Below, in pieces: positions 1-10,739 of a stretch of DNA of 64,000 bases; the first letter of the stretch is position 1, and every line of letters starts with the position of its first letter. Origin of the DNA: Doryteuthis pealeii (lineage: Eukaryota; Mollusca; Cephalopoda; Myopsida; Loliginidae); the NCBI GenBank assembly GCA_023376005.1, contig CM042181.1, forward strand, positions 22,261,011 to 22,325,010, given 5' to 3'. Below the pieces are notes generated by a model. It did no database searches and was not told the DNA's origin. It saw only the letters and a list, made by a program, of their open reading frames with translations. The position numbers were made by a program, and so were the translations under genes.

Positions 1-100
1 TCTTCTTTAACAGCATTGTGTGATGTTTTCATTCCACCTTTTCTTACTCATATTGTCGGATTCATTTCCTTTCTTTTAACTTATATATATATATATATAT
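1..100 (-). repeat. Fragment of palindromic repeat family P, ending in an AT tract
   Basis: Read on the minus strand this matches 34432-34505 and 40665-40745 (shared words GGAAATGAATCCGAC and AATGCTGTTAAA). The full element at 40711-40898 is a near-perfect fold-back, so this is one half of such an element. An (AT)n run at about 84-101 abuts it. No coding potential seen. Confidence 0.6.
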
Positions 101-404
101 AAAATTTAAAGCTTTATTATTGCAACTTTGATTTTTCATGTCTTTTTATTTATTTAAAAAGAAATTTTTTAATAATAAGATCTTTGCAGGTGTGTAATTT
201 TCCTGTCTTCATTTTCTCTTTCTTGAGTAGAAAATTATAAAATAGAATAATGAATCTTATTTTAACCATTCTTGTATTGATCTTTATATTTAAACCAACA
301 GATTTATAAGATTCTGTTAAACTTTGACAGAACTGAGTTGATCTATTTGTTCTATAAGATAAGATCAAATATTTCTATTTCCCTCCTCTTTATTGGGTGT
401 TTTT

Positions 405-607
405 GTTTGAGCAGTGGTGTCATTATTTGGGAAGAAATGCCAGAGCTGGACTGCTTCAGTTCAATTCTTTTGATAAAGAGGTATTACCTCGAAAATTCAA
501 GAAATAAAAAAATACAGGTCAACACACAACACCATTGTTACCGTATTATTATTTTTATTTATTTATTCCAAACTGCATTGTGATAGCCTTCTAAATCAAC
601 CTCCTAA

Positions 608-663
<56 letters not shown>

Positions 664-680
664 TAATTGGTAATTTGCTT
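405..680 (+). repeat. Half copy of fold-back family F, followed by a 48-bp (AT)n run
   Basis: The segment matches the right arm of the large palindrome at 16090-16532 (shared words GAAGAAATGCCA, CTGGACTGCTTCAG, CACCATTGTTACC). The (AT)n tract at about 611-658 sits at the same place as in the 16.5 kb copy, and the outer word AATTTGCTTGAAGCATTG follows it. The stretch 690-1026 holds T-rich intron-like sequence and an (AT)n run near 973-1006, with no gene seen. Confidence 0.6.
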
Positions 681-968
681 GAAGCATTGTTAAGTATGTT
701 ATAAAATAATAAAATTCGAAGGCAATACAATGCGTAAAAAATAAAGACAAAAAGATGTTAATATGTCTAATCGATTTCAAAGCGAAGCTTTATCAGAGTG
801 TAATTTCAGAAATGACGTGCTTATGTTTTTTTTATTTGTGTGGTTATAAATTCTCTTTTTATTTCCTTTTCCTCTCCTTTTTTTTCCTCTCTTTCTTCTT
901 CCCCTCCTTTATGAATGGGCGAATAACTGTAATTTCTTATTTCTCTCTTTTTTTTTTTCTTTTTCAAA

Positions 969-1010
<42 letters not shown>

Positions 1011-1026
1011 TCTTTTTTATTTACAG

Positions 1027-1220
1027 GTCTTCACACCCAAATTCTCAGCCTGACTCTCCGACGAACTTTAGCCAATCAAATGGTTCGAATTCTGAAACCC
1101 GCACATCAAATGGTTTTATTGGAAAATAGTTGGGGTGGCCTTTTTCTATTGAATTTGACCCAATGGCTTTCAGATTGGGGAAGAATTTGTTTCTCTTGTG
1201 ACAATCGACAAATGGAATTG
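1027..1220 (+). CDS. Nuclear receptor ligand-binding domain, exon 1 in the window (helices 3-5)
   Basis: Internal exon of a nuclear receptor, a ligand-regulated transcription factor. The acceptor is TTTATTTACAG at 1016-1026 and the donor is GTAAGTG at 1221. The open frame begins with a split codon (2 bases) and ends in phase 0. The translation carries the LBD signature: an HQMVLL stretch followed by LLENSWGGLFLLNLTQW, where family members have DQ--LLEESW-ELFLL--AQW. The upstream residues LSLTLRRTLANQMVRIL occupy the place of helix 3. The LNLTQW wording is closest to what I recall of the NR2E group (tailless, dissatisfaction, PNR), but the downstream part (LSDWGRICFSCDNRQMEL) is divergent and the canonical Asp of DQ is His. 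The DNA-binding domain exons are not in the window. A retrotransposon fragment starts 59 bp after the donor. Confidence 0.72.
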
Positions 1221-1278
1221 GTAAGTGAATTCCAATGGATTTTTTTTTTTATTATTATTTACTCCTTTTGGGTTTTCA

Positions 1279-1524
1279 CAACAGCATTAGCTGATGGTCT
1301 TTCACTAGAGTCTGAGTGACAGCAAGTCTTCTCAGGTCTCTTCTGAGTATTCTGGCAGATTGCAGCAGTGCAGTGTTCTGAATGGTTTCAATCCTTCCTC
1401 TGATATCCAAACTTTCCAAACCCTTTTCTAATCCTTTTGGGACTGTTCCAAGTGCACCAACTACAATTGGTATCACTTTCACTTTCATATTCCATAGCTT
1501 TTTCAGTTCTCTGGCAAGGTCCAG
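1279..1524 (-). pseudogene. LINE-type retrotransposon C-terminal remnant
   Basis: The minus strand encodes a stretch of about 80 residues including VIPIVVGALGTVPKGLEKGL and LLQSARILRR. This matches the recurrent tail of RTE/pol-like animal retroelements (the VVxGALGxxPKGL motif followed by LLxxARILRK). No reverse transcriptase domain is present upstream on that strand, so it is a 5'-truncated fragment. An ATT microsatellite (about 1528-1548) lies inside the frame and is translated as poly-Asn. It sits in the intron after the first nuclear receptor exon, in opposite orientation. Confidence 0.65.
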
Positions 1525-2462
1525 ATTATTATTATTATTATTATTATTTATTGGTTGATTGATTGGTTGGCTGGTTGAATAAGATGACTGAAGGAAGCTG
1601 TTCACACAAAATGTAATATTGTCTTCAAATAAATGTACTTTATTTCAATCAACTGAGTCAGTGTAATCAACCACGGTAATCCCTTTCATGCAACAAGTCT
1701 TTCTGCCAAAGTAAATCCCTTTTCCGGCAACAATCACACAGTAGCTCTCCGTTGTACTGAATGTTTGCCACTGCTCACGTGTGGGGATTTAAAAAAAACG
1801 AAAAGAAAAATAAAAGAAAAAAACAACAAACTTTCAAGGGGTCTTTGACCAGAAGAACCCTTTGCGCATGTCCGACAAAAAGGACTGACTCCCTACCCAA
1901 AAAAGGATACTTCGGCCATTTGGATTAAAGCCGCAACTGAGTGCAGTCGTTTTCCTGGCCAGGGACATGCCCCCTTGCTACGGCCGACTATGCCCTGTTC
2001 AATAAAGCCTGAGTCATAAAACTACCTCTTGCCTTTGTTTCTTTCCTCTTTCATGCCTTTCTCGTTCCGAAGTTCCATTTCAGCTGACCAGCCCACAAGA
2101 ATTAAGAATCAGCTTTTATTGGGGACAAGATACCAGTACAAACGAACATAACTTAGCCCCAAATATGCCACGACGAACTCCTATTATCTTGTTGTTCTCG
2201 TGGGTCAAATTTGCATAGGTACCCCCACGCTGACGCCACAAACGAGACAGAACGAGACCACACCCTATAAAACCACCCGTCAATGTTTCTTTAGTTTGGT
2301 TCAAGCAAAACCAGACAAGCCAAACAGATGCACTTCACCGGAAGGAAGGAAGGATGATTAAGAAGAGGGTGAAAATAAAAAGCAGTTCATAATATCCGCG
2401 TGTATATTCCGTTAAGCGAAGTTTCCTTTGCATTTCGAACTACTTTTAAAATCATCTTTGCT
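1525..2462. other. Unclassified intronic sequence with LTR-like signals
   Basis: No gene seen. There is an AATAAAGCCTG word near 2001 resembling LTR polyadenylation regions, and a TATA-like CCCTATAAAACC near 2265, but I could not find paired TG...CA ends or a target duplication, so no element is defined. Confidence 0.3.
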
Positions 2463-2866
2463 AGTTAGCCTAACGGTTATCGTCGCAGAGAAATGGAACC
2501 GGCGATCCTGGTTCAAATCCTAGACGAGGCTGTGTGTGTTTCGCTTAGCGCTAATGTTTTTGTGAAAAGCATCTCTTCTCCCTCTAGCTGTGGGTAAAAT
2601 AGGGTCCAGAGCACAAAAGCCTGGGCAAGATTTATTGAAACAGTGTCCTGATCAAGCGACAGTCCCTCCCTTCTCTGCCTCGCTGGCGTGACCCGAAGGA
2701 ATGGTGAACCAATACATTCGGCGTCAGTTCGGATGCAGGAGTTGCCAGACAGTGTATTACACACTGAACTGCTTAACGAAGTCCAAGCCGTAATTTCTGT
2801 CATTTTTTCCCCTTGGCTTTTTCCTCTCCAGAGGATACACACAAGACAGCGGGGGATTATCTAGAT
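2463..2866 (+). repeat. tRNA-derived SINE
   Basis: The head has a polymerase III A box-like TAGCCTAACGGTTATCG (2467-2483) and a B box-like GGTTCAAATCC (2510-2520), spaced as in a tRNA. I see no matching acceptor stem, so it is not a functional tRNA gene. The body contains CCTCTAGCTGTGGGTAAAAT, a variant of a core that recurs at 45.9, 46.2, 60.9 and 61.1 kb. A hAT-like element is inserted at its 3' side. Confidence 0.6.
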
Positions 2867-3178
2867 CAGAGTTTTTCAACCGGTGTGTCGCGGCCACTAG
2901 TGAACCGTGAAGTTTCCGTGAGTGTTGAGGACGGTTGATCATCCTCTTATATTTTTTTAGTCTATCACTTTAATATTTTTTGTTTTAATTGATTAAAAAT
3001 ATTTAGAAATAAAATTACATTGTTTTCTTTTACACTTGTAGCGCATTTTCCCTATTCCTTTTCTTTTAGAATTTAAATGATAAAATAATTATATGTTTAT
3101 ATATTGATGGTGTACCTCGATCAATTTATTGCCCAACTCACTGTGCCGTGAGATGAAAAAGGTTGAAAAAAAACTCTG
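2867..3178. mobile_element. hAT-like MITE
   Basis: The ends are inverted repeats: CAGAGTTTTTCAACC at the left, and GGTTGAAAAAAACTCTG at the right whose complement is CAGAGTTTTTTTCAACC. Total length is 312 bp with no coding capacity. Start sequence and size fit the hAT superfamily. I could not see a matching 8-bp target duplication (left ATCTAGAT, right TTGTGACC). A related right half recurs at 3430-3490. Confidence 0.55.
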
Positions 3179-3370
3179 TTGTGACCTAACAAAATTTACT
3201 AAATGAGAAATAACCAAACGGAAATTGGAAATGAAATGGAATCTTTATAACATTAACAAAATATGATATTTGCTTGTGGCGTGAAGAAGGTAAACCACTG
3301 CTCGTGGTATCAGACTACTCAGTCAGCATAATACTCCTATGTTTATGTGGTATTAGAAATAAAATTACTG
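3179..3370 (+). repeat. Dispersed repeat D, copy 1
   Basis: It shares with 9536-9690 the words ACCTAACAAAA, GGAATCTTTATAACATTAAC and AGACTACTCAGTCAG. Unclassified. The remainder to 3941 (3490-3941) contains a fragment of the cephalopod-type SINE core near 3690-3790 and a poly-pyrimidine run before the next exon. Confidence 0.6.
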
Positions 3371-3941
3371 TTTTCTTTTACACTTGTAACACATTTTCAC
3401 TATTTTGATAAAATAATTATATATTTATATACTGATGGTGTACCTCGATCAATTTATTGCCCAACTTACTGAGCCGTGAGATGAAAGACTCTGGTCTCGA
3501 CTATTAAACCAATAGGTGAGACAGTGATTGGTGAACACCAGGGTGTGTTCATACACCAATGGGCCTTCACGCAGCGCTGCTGGAACCCAATGATGTTCCG
3601 AAAATAACCTACAGTTAGCCTGAGTCCGCAATATTGATATTAATCAATAAATATTCCTTAGGGGACCTTGCTACGCGCCTCGATACCAACCAGTAGTTGA
3701 AGGGTAGACTGGGTTTTTAGCCTTGGCAAAGGCAACCAGTCTAGGAGAAGGACAACTCTGAATTCAAACCAGCTTTACTCCACCTTGTGTCACATCCTGT
3801 CCGTGGCGGAGATGTTGGGTAAATACAAAAACACCTCGAATGCTTCGTTTTGGTTTGTCGTTGCTTTTTGTCACGTGACGTTGTTTATTATCCAATCGCT
3901 GATCTCCCTTTTTTTTTTTCTTTTTTTTTTTTTTTTTACAG

Positions 3942-4054
3942 CTGCTTAGCAATGAAAGCGCACAGCGATTGAATCACGTGATCACCACATGTCAATTTCC
4001 GAAACGGACGCCGTGGAATTTGGATTTTTGGAAACGATTCTCATTCTCAGACAA
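3942..4054 (+). CDS. Nuclear receptor ligand-binding domain, exon 2 in the window (helices 7-8), frame broken
   Basis: A long T run ends in TTTACAG at 3935-3941 and the donor is GTAAGG at 4055. In phase 0, as exon 1 demands, the exon starts LLSNESAQRLNHVITTCQF. After about 3995 the family-like residues (ETDAVEFGFLETILILRQ) are in a different frame, as if one base were missing. With one extra base the whole exon aligns without gaps to the helix 7-8 segment of NR2E receptors (TISRFRxLxVDxTEFACLKALVLF). The exon is 113 bp, and 114 bp would keep phase 0. Joining to exon 3 needs one further base. Either this is a decayed gene or the assembly has two single-base deletions. A CT microsatellite of about 500 bp follows 43 bp after the donor. 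Confidence 0.6.
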
Positions 4055-4095
4055 GTAAGGATTTTTTTCTTTCTTTCTTCATTTCTTTCTTTCTT

Positions 4096-4611
<516 letters not shown>

Positions 4612-4639
4612 GTTCATTTCTTCCTTATTTTTCCTACTC

Positions 4640-4862
4640 ATTGTCACTGAGTTGTCAAGGGCTGATATCGAACCAAGAACCTTGTGGTTCGTATTCGGAC
4701 GCTCTACCAACTCTGTGCGGTAAAGTTAGGAGCTGATGGTAGGTGTGGCGCTCCAGCTCAGACGCCAGAAACAATTTCCTTGGTCTAGCGCTCTTGAAAA
4801 GGGGATAGACTCCCTCGCTGTCTGGCTGATACCGACTTTAGGCCACCCCGACGACTTTACTC
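4640..4862 (-). repeat. Two tRNA-SINE fragments in opposite orientation
   Basis: 4640-4722 read on the minus strand is a tRNA-like head: GAGTTGGTAGAGCG (A box-like), then GGTTCGATATC (B box). 4725-4862 is the body of the same SINE family as at 14578-14822, but inverted relative to that head (TAGGAGCTGATGGTAGG ... GGCCACCCCGACGACTTTAC). Confidence 0.6.
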
Positions 4863-4960
4863 ATTGTCAGTCTATGAAATAAGTGCTACTCACACAGATA
4901 TATGTTTTCGTCGATATATTTTTATTCACGTGACTCGTAAGCAAATTTCGATACTTTTTA

Positions 4961-5026
4961 GGGTTTGTTCACTTCCGCCCAAACTCACTCTGAAACGAGT
5001 GAGTTTGGGCGGAAGTGAACACACCC
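4961..5026. repeat. Near-perfect 30-bp hairpin with a 6-nt loop
   Basis: 4961-4990 and 4997-5026 are reverse complements at 29 of 30 positions (core CACTTCCGCCCAAACTCACT), separated by TGAAAC. It is GC-richer than its surroundings. It may be the tip of a collapsed fold-back element, as no longer arms continue outside it. Confidence 0.9.
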
Positions 5027-5089
5027 TGCTGGAGTGTTCCAGGTTTAATGTAGTTAGTTGTTCAAAATGGTCAAAACTGTTACAGTCTA

Positions 5090-5290
5090 CTTTTCTTTTT
5101 CGTTTTCTCTTTCTTCTCCTCATCCTTTTACCTCTTTACCTTCTTTCTCTTCTTTTTTTTTTCTTCTTCTTCTTCTTCTTCTTCTTCTTCTTCTTCTCTT
5201 CTTCATCTTCTCCTCCTCTCCTTCACATGATCTTTCTATTCTTTCTCCTCCTCTTTTCTCCTTTCCTTTCCTCTCCTTTTCAACTCAGAC
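5090..5290. repeat. Pyrimidine tract with a (TTC)n core
   Basis: TTC repeats at about 5161-5196 sit within a C/T-only stretch. There is no coding evidence. Confidence 0.9.
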
Positions 5291-5675
5291 AATATTTGCT
5301 TTTATTCTTACCGGCCATGTTACAGGAGGATTGAAATGGATAAGAATAACTCTTCACCTACTTTAAACCACTAACAAGGGCTCTCTGTTTCTATGCATGC
5401 TACAACCAAGCAAAATAGAAAAACTGATGATTAGTTCATAATAATTGAACAGAAGGACTCAGGTTACAATAATAATGTGACTTTATTTGAATAGAATGAA
5501 TTCTGAGTTGAATAGATAGTAAACTAGGAAATATCCCATCATACATGTAAAAATAAATAACCAAGAAAATTTGGTACAGCCAGGTGGAAATTTAGTAAAC
5601 AAAACAGTTAAATATTAAATGTAAGCTTTCAGACACTATACATAGATTATTAAACCTTTCTCCTTTTTAATATAT

Positions 5676-5870
5676 AAGGTGTGTCATATAAGTATCAAGA
5701 TTAAAAGCTGTATTTACCAAGATAGGAATGAAGAATGAATGGAACGTTAATTTTTCAGAATACAAGGTGTGTCAAAAAAGTATCGAGATTGAAGCTGTAT
5801 TTACCAAGATAGAAATAAACAATAAATGTAACGTTTGTTTTATTTAGAATACAAGGTGTGTCAAAAAGTA
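5676..5870. repeat. Tandem 88-bp units with mariner-like ends
   Basis: AAGGTGTGTCA recurs at 5676, 5764 and 5853, each time followed by AAGTATC or AAAGTAG. The intervening text (GCTGTATTTACCAAGATAG) is conserved between the first two units. The repeated start resembles Tc1/mariner inverted repeats. No transposase frame is seen. Confidence 0.55.
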
Positions 5871-5973
5871 GCGAAAATCTCGATCCTTTTTTTGGCCATA
5901 GCGAAGTCGTATTAAACTTGCGATTTTGTTGCATGTCCTTTCTTTTCCTTTTCTTTTTTCTTTATTATTATTA

Positions 5974-6614
5974 CTAGCAAATATATGCACCCTCCGGGTG
6001 CAAGTATTTAAGTTAAATTTTATAATGAAATATGATATTAAATTAGAAAGGCCAATGAAACTGACTAAGAATGTAGATAAAAAGATTTTGAACAGAGGGG
6101 GTATGATTGAAAAATAGAACAACTTTGAAACTAACTCTTCCATCATTTTCCCTTACTCCCGTCTTTCATTGGTAAATTTTCCTAATTAAACTGTTTAGTT
6201 AAAATAGGAAGTAAAGAATAATATTAGTTATTTCTTCATGTTAAGGGATTTCTTTTAAGATTTATTGAAGAGATTTTTGCTCATATTCAATAAGATAAAA
6301 CCAAACAATTAGAAATCAATAATACTAAGCATATATTTATTAAAAATCAAAATTTTAATATCAACATGCAAATTAGCCTTCCCATTCACACTGTAAACTG
6401 CTATTTTGTTGTATATATAAATACGATTGCATGTTATTAGGATGTAGATATGGTCAACGTTCTTAATGATTTAAAACAATTTTATTAATAATTGAGGTTA
6501 AATAAAAATAAAATCATGGAGAATGTGATTTAATTAACAAAGGGAATTGTGACTTGTATAGTAATGTAGCTTCGGTTACAGACAGACAAACACACAATCT
6601 CCATTATAATAAGA
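5974..6614 (-). mobile_element. Non-autonomous Helitron, copy 1
   Basis: On the minus strand the element begins TCTTATTATAATGGAG and ends with the hairpin GCACCCGGAGGGTGC, 9 bases and CTAG. It lies between A and T, as Helitrons do. 641 bp, no coding capacity. Copies: 24031-24664 (+), 44749-45377 (-), 59680-60319 (-). It lies in the intron upstream of the last nuclear receptor exon. Confidence 0.75.
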
Positions 6615-6689
6615 TTATTATTATTATTTTTATTTTTTATTATTTATTTATTTATTTTTGTTAATGCTGAACTCTGTTTGTTGTTTCAG

Positions 6690-6913
6690 TGCGAGAATTG
6701 AAGTTATGGGAATTGGACAAAATCGAGGGTCTGCTCCAACAAGTCTACATTTCTCTTTCAACTTACATCAGTCAGTGCCGTAACGGTTATGGTCAGAATT
6801 CGGCGTCGCGTTTTACGCATTTATTGTTGTCACTTCATCAACTTCAACTTCCGGAAAGATTGGTGAATTTTTATTTCTTCGGGGAAGAGTGGACAAGATT
6901 GGTCATTTGTTGA
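6690..6913 (+). CDS. Nuclear receptor ligand-binding domain, last coding exon (helices 9-11)
   Basis: The acceptor is TTGTTTCAG at 6681-6689; the stop codon TGA is at 6911-6913. The frame begins with two bases of a split codon, so it expects one base from the previous exon, whereas exon 2 ends in phase 0 as written. The residues (RELKLWELDKIEGLLQQ, then SASRFTHLLLSLHQL and NFYFFGEEW) match the family pattern LQxQ...RFxxLLLLLPxL...ELFF of helices 9-11. The protein stops about 8 residues after the FF, where NR2E relatives continue through helix 12 (AF-2), so the activation helix is missing. That could be genuine loss, decay, or a further small indel. The 3' UTR with AATAAA follows at 7034. Confidence 0.7.
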
Positions 6914-7033
6914 AGGTCAATTGATTCTCAATTTCGGACAATTTGGCATCGGAAGGGTCCATCAGCATCAGAAGAGGGGGGGGGAATATTTAATTGTAAA
7001 AAAAAAACGGTAAAAAACGGTGAATGTTTGTCT

Positions 7034-7039
7034 AATAAA
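7034..7039 (+). promoter_or_regulatory. Polyadenylation signal AATAAA of the nuclear receptor gene
   Basis: AATAAA lies 121 bp after the stop codon, in the right strand and order to end the nuclear receptor transcript. Confidence 0.5.
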
Positions 7040-7089
7040 AGATATAATCAAGAAATTCTAATTAGAGTGTCTGTCTATCCTCACTTGCT

Positions 7090-7092
7090 TTT

Positions 7093-7158
<66 letters not shown>

Positions 7159-7247
7159 CCATCCATCTACCCTCCCTCTATTTCCCCTCTTCTCTCTCCC
7201 TTCATTCTTCTCCCTCCCCTCTCTCTCTCTCTCTCTCTCTCTGACTC

Positions 7248-7284
<37 letters not shown>

Positions 7285-7352
7285 TCTCTCGTCCTCTCTC
7301 GCCTGCTGTCTTCCCCCTCGCTCTATTTCGCCATCATTCTCTCCATCTTCCC

Positions 7353-7408
<56 letters not shown>
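7090..7408. repeat. CT-rich microsatellite cluster
   Basis: Runs of (CT)n at about 7096-7154, 7219-7281 and 7356-7404 are separated by other C/T-rich text. Confidence 0.95.
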
Positions 7409-7410
<2 letters not shown>

Positions 7411-7429
7411 TTTTTATGGAGAAGCAAAT

Positions 7430-7770
7430 CTATTACGATTTTTGTGGCCATTTTTAGGCTTCAAGTGAGAGCACTTTACAGTGGAGATTCCTTGTGTTAA
7501 ACCAAGGCTGATCTTTAGTGAAGAATCCTTTGGTTGTTCCTCGGTATTCCTTTGTGTTGGGTAGAATCCTTCGGTTGAGCAAAATCCTTGGTTGCAGGTC
7601 CGTACGGCAATGGCGAATACGTGCAAATGAACGGCTTTCAAGATCGGCAATTAAATAGTTAACTAACCACGTATTCAAGCTGTTGATTGGTTGGCTTTAA
7701 TTGACACGCCCACGCCGTGTCTATAAGTTTAAGTGGTGGATTCCAGCACACCTTATGACAAAAATATTCT
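7430..7770. other. Unclassified LTR-like segment, copy 1
   Basis: It resembles 15640-15900 in layout: repeated GAATCCTT words, then GATTGGYTGGCT-like, GTCTATAAG and CAGCACACCTTAT near the right end. A CCAAT-like box followed by a TATA-like box suggests a polymerase II promoter such as an LTR, but no termini were found. 7771-8000 shows nothing recognisable. Confidence 0.3.
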
Positions 7771-8000
7771 AACAGGAATATAAATTATGTACTATAATGT
7801 ATAAATTTAAAATAACGGTAATTTCTGAAACATGGACAAAATGGAGATAAATGATCGATGGGACTTAACCTTTTAATTGACCCCACGGCTCTGGTTGATC
7901 AGAACCGAACTTTGTAGAATAAACATACTGAGTTCCAATTACCGTTGAATTGGTAAGACAAGGCAACAAGGAAGCCGTAACTTAATACATATCTTAACTT

Positions 8001-8215
8001 GGTTATTTCCTATAACTCCAACATAAAAAGGGGAACCACTCTGATTGACTGATAATTTATTCATTTATTTATTGATCTACTAGGAAAAAAGAAGACGGGG
8101 TTAGGGTTTAGGGTTTAGGGTTAGTTTAATGTGGAAATAATGGGTAGATTAATTAACAGATAAAATTCATTCAGAGTGGTTCCCCTTTTTTATGTTGGGG
8201 TTATAAGAAATAACC
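8001..8215. mobile_element. Palindromic MITE family M, copy 1
   Basis: Arms GGTTATTTCCTATAACTCC ... and its complement ... GAAATAACC enclose GGGGAACCACTC/GAGTGGTTCCCC. The centre holds a telomere-like run of TTAGGG and TTTAGGG followed by TTAGTTTAATG. Copies at 19079-19260 and 33845-34046. Confidence 0.75.
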
Positions 8216-9118
8216 CTTACCTTGTTGCAATCCTACTGCAGAATGCCAGAGTATTTATGAAGCCTCATAACATGACAGAAACCAAGCAGCGAATCAGGAC
8301 TCAAGGAATGGAACCAAATACGTGAATGGAGTATTCCTGAGTTTCATAAATACCAGCTGTTTTGGGCACCAGTCAGTAGTGCTTAATTGCTGTTGTTCAA
8401 ACTAAGAGCATACTCAGCTCACAACACAGTTGGATGCTAATCACCCAACATATTTCTACAAACTTGAGAATAGAAAAATAGAAAGTCAGCTTTTGACAAA
8501 GTGACGGGACAGAACAGACGCAAAATGACGTCTAGTCGTCCGAGGCCATTTCTCCGCGTGTTTTCTTTAAGATAGGATTGAATAAGGACATCCAATAAGA
8601 AAACCAATATCAACTTATTAACGATAAAAGATTTTTACGAACAAAATCCGTGAAAGTTCCTTAGAATATTAAATAATCAAGGGAGATAATAAAAGATATA
8701 TTTTTCAAGGTTACTTCCCTTTGAAGAGAAAATATGTTCCTAAGTTTTATTTTCCACACCATGAATCAACAATGGCACAAATCCATTTTATTTCGTCCTC
8801 TAAATGAAATAGCTGGGGTCACCAAACTAAGGCCGGCAGTACTTGAATTTGTTTGTTAAAATGTACGGAACTCGAGATGTTCTGATACCATTTAAATTTA
8901 AATATCATTTTAAGCTTACTAAATCTTCATGGACTTGACTATTGTAGGTAGGTTACAAAATTTCGTGCGTGTGAGCATTTCACTTGTTACTTACGTGATC
9001 CTGAATTTTCACTTGTTACGACTTGTTACAATAATAATGTGGCCCGCGCTCGTTATTATTATTTTTTTTTTTTTTCAATTATCCGGCACACCGTGAAAAA
9101 AAATTGGTGATCCCAGTC
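8216..9118. other. No gene seen
   Basis: AT-rich text without open frames of note or recognised elements. A pyrimidine/T run at 9060-9076 precedes the hairpin. Confidence 0.5.
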
Positions 9119-9181
9119 AACAAAGATCTCACGATCGAATCATAAAGAATCTATATGATTCGATCGTAAGATCTTTGTTGA
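9119..9181. repeat. Hairpin with about 27-bp arms
   Basis: CAACAAAGATCTCACGATCG ... and CGATCGTAAGATCTTTGTTG are inverted around AAGAATCTA. One mismatch in the arms (CAC versus TAA). Confidence 0.8.
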
Positions 9182-9270
9182 ATTAACAAAAAACATGAAC
9201 CACTGCACTGCTAAAAATTTAAACATTTTTTGTTGATAGCATAGTAGAGAATGTGTGGCACAAGGTCATT

Positions 9271-9480
9271 TTATTTAGAGCTCTCTATTTTACATGAAAG
9301 GAGGGTATGTAATATATATTTTAAAACGTTGCCAAGATTTTTTAAATAAAAGTCAGAAAACAGCACAGCTCCCATGACTTTTGGAAACGCTTTTTTCACA
9401 TTCAGAGTTGCTAAAACGGGGAACAAACTACCTGCATCAGTAGTTAGATGCTGAGACACTACATCCTTCAAAACCTCCAT
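9271..9480 (-). pseudogene. LINE C-terminal remnant
   Basis: The minus frame reads a degenerate version of the LINE tail at 26693-27004: the order of ATGGAGGTTTTGAAG near its end, a conserved ACxGAxGCxGG stretch and the TTxxGAAA region are shared at DNA level. Several substitutions and no upstream domain; a fossil. Confidence 0.4.
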
Positions 9481-9535
9481 GCTTTCTGTAATTCGCCAAC
9501 ACTATACCTGACATCCCCATCCATACACATACACT

Positions 9536-9690
9536 GTTGTAACCTAACAAAAGTTACTAAATGAGGAATAACCAAACGGAAATGGAATCTTTATAACATT
9601 AACAAAATACAATACTCGCCAACGGCGTGAAGAAAGGTGAACCACTGTTTGTGGTATAAGACTACTCAGTCAGAATAATACTCCTGTATT
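9536..9690 (+). repeat. Dispersed repeat D, copy 2
   Basis: Matches 3179-3340 with small indels. Followed by a (CA)n-(TA)n microsatellite at about 9739-9793. Confidence 0.6.
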
Positions 9691-9734
9691 TCTAAGGACT
9701 GTGACATACCCATTAAAGTCCATAGGTAGGGTAT

Positions 9735-9793
<59 letters not shown>

Positions 9794-9829
9794 TGCTCTG
9801 TATATAATCTAAAAGATTATTTTACATTG

Positions 9830-9947
9830 AGCTCTCTTCAGTGATTTAAAGATTCGCTGTATTTAGCATACTGGATCATCAATATTTGTACAGTGGATCT
9901 TAGAAATCACATATAGAATCATCCCTTACTACCAAGTTTTGGATAAA

Positions 9948-9991
<44 letters not shown>
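9830..9991 (-). repeat. Dispersed repeat E, next to an (AT)n run
   Basis: Reverse complement of 29160-29290 (shared words GATGATTCTATATGTGATTTC and AAACTTGGTAGT on the complement). Both copies adjoin an (AT)n run on the same side, so the run belongs to the element. Confidence 0.6.
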
Positions 9992-9995
<4 letters not shown>

Positions 9996-10150
9996 CACAT
10001 TTTCGAAGTTTAGACACAGTGTTTGTTATTATTAAGTTTGAAAGTGGACACAGTGGTTAAACCATTCAGTGCTTTTTTACCAGCTTTATATGAAGTTTAT
10101 ATTGAATTGACTGTCTCCCTATTGAGCATGCCATTCTTTCTTACTTACTT

Positions 10151-10739
10151 TGGTTTGGTTTGGTTTGTTTTACGGCATATCAACCTCGGTGGGTCATTTA
10201 ATGCTGACAAAGTTGTGAAATAAATTCATTCTTAATGCATAATACAATTTTGTTTATCAACTCGTGTTTTTCTATTTAACCCATAGATGGGACCCTAACA
10301 GGTACTACCACTCCGGGTCAGAGTGGACCAGGGAGCAATGGTGATGAAGGGATGCTCCACATTCACCAAACCTCCAAAACTGGAACCTCACCATCAGATA
10401 GAGTTTAACGTCATTCCCAGGACATGTAGACCCTCAGCCACCGCCTTATAACACCCATATGATAAAAAGGGGTTGGGGCTTGCCATAAGGGCAATAGGGT
10501 TGGGAAAATCATATAGGTGCTAGGGCTTGACGTGACCAGCCGATTGATCGGAGGGGGCCTCTCCGACCGCCCGTCTAGCCCAAAGTGGAGTATTGCAAGT
10601 CATGAACTGCTCATCCACCTGAGTTCTATCCTTAAGCATCACGGGTTGCCACCCACGGCCAACAGGTGGCCCCATTGGGGGAGTCTTACCCCTCTGCAGA
10701 GGTGCAGTCGGTGCATTCTAACGCCCCACCGACAGGGCG
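10151..10739 (+). repeat. Repeat family R1, best full copy (589 bp)
   Basis: Starts with TTTGGTTTGGTTTG and TTACGGCATATCAACCTC, ends with CACCGACAGGGCG. Interspersed copies or pieces: 11944-12732 (split), 15001-15430, 30013-30139, 30785-31130, 34731-34886, 37500-38085, 41420-41600, 42430-43010, 50110-50280, 50630-50998, 51370-51930, 55100-55790, 57255-57860. Copies occur on both strands. Small open frames inside are not conserved between copies, so it is not treated as coding. Class unknown. Confidence 0.8.

Noticed and set aside
2463..2530. tRNA gene
   Set aside because: A and B boxes are visible but no acceptor or anticodon stem pairs convincingly, and a SINE body follows.
8099..8130. TTAGGG runs as a telomere or fusion site
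   Set aside because: Only two or three imperfect repeats, always at the same place inside palindromic MITEs.
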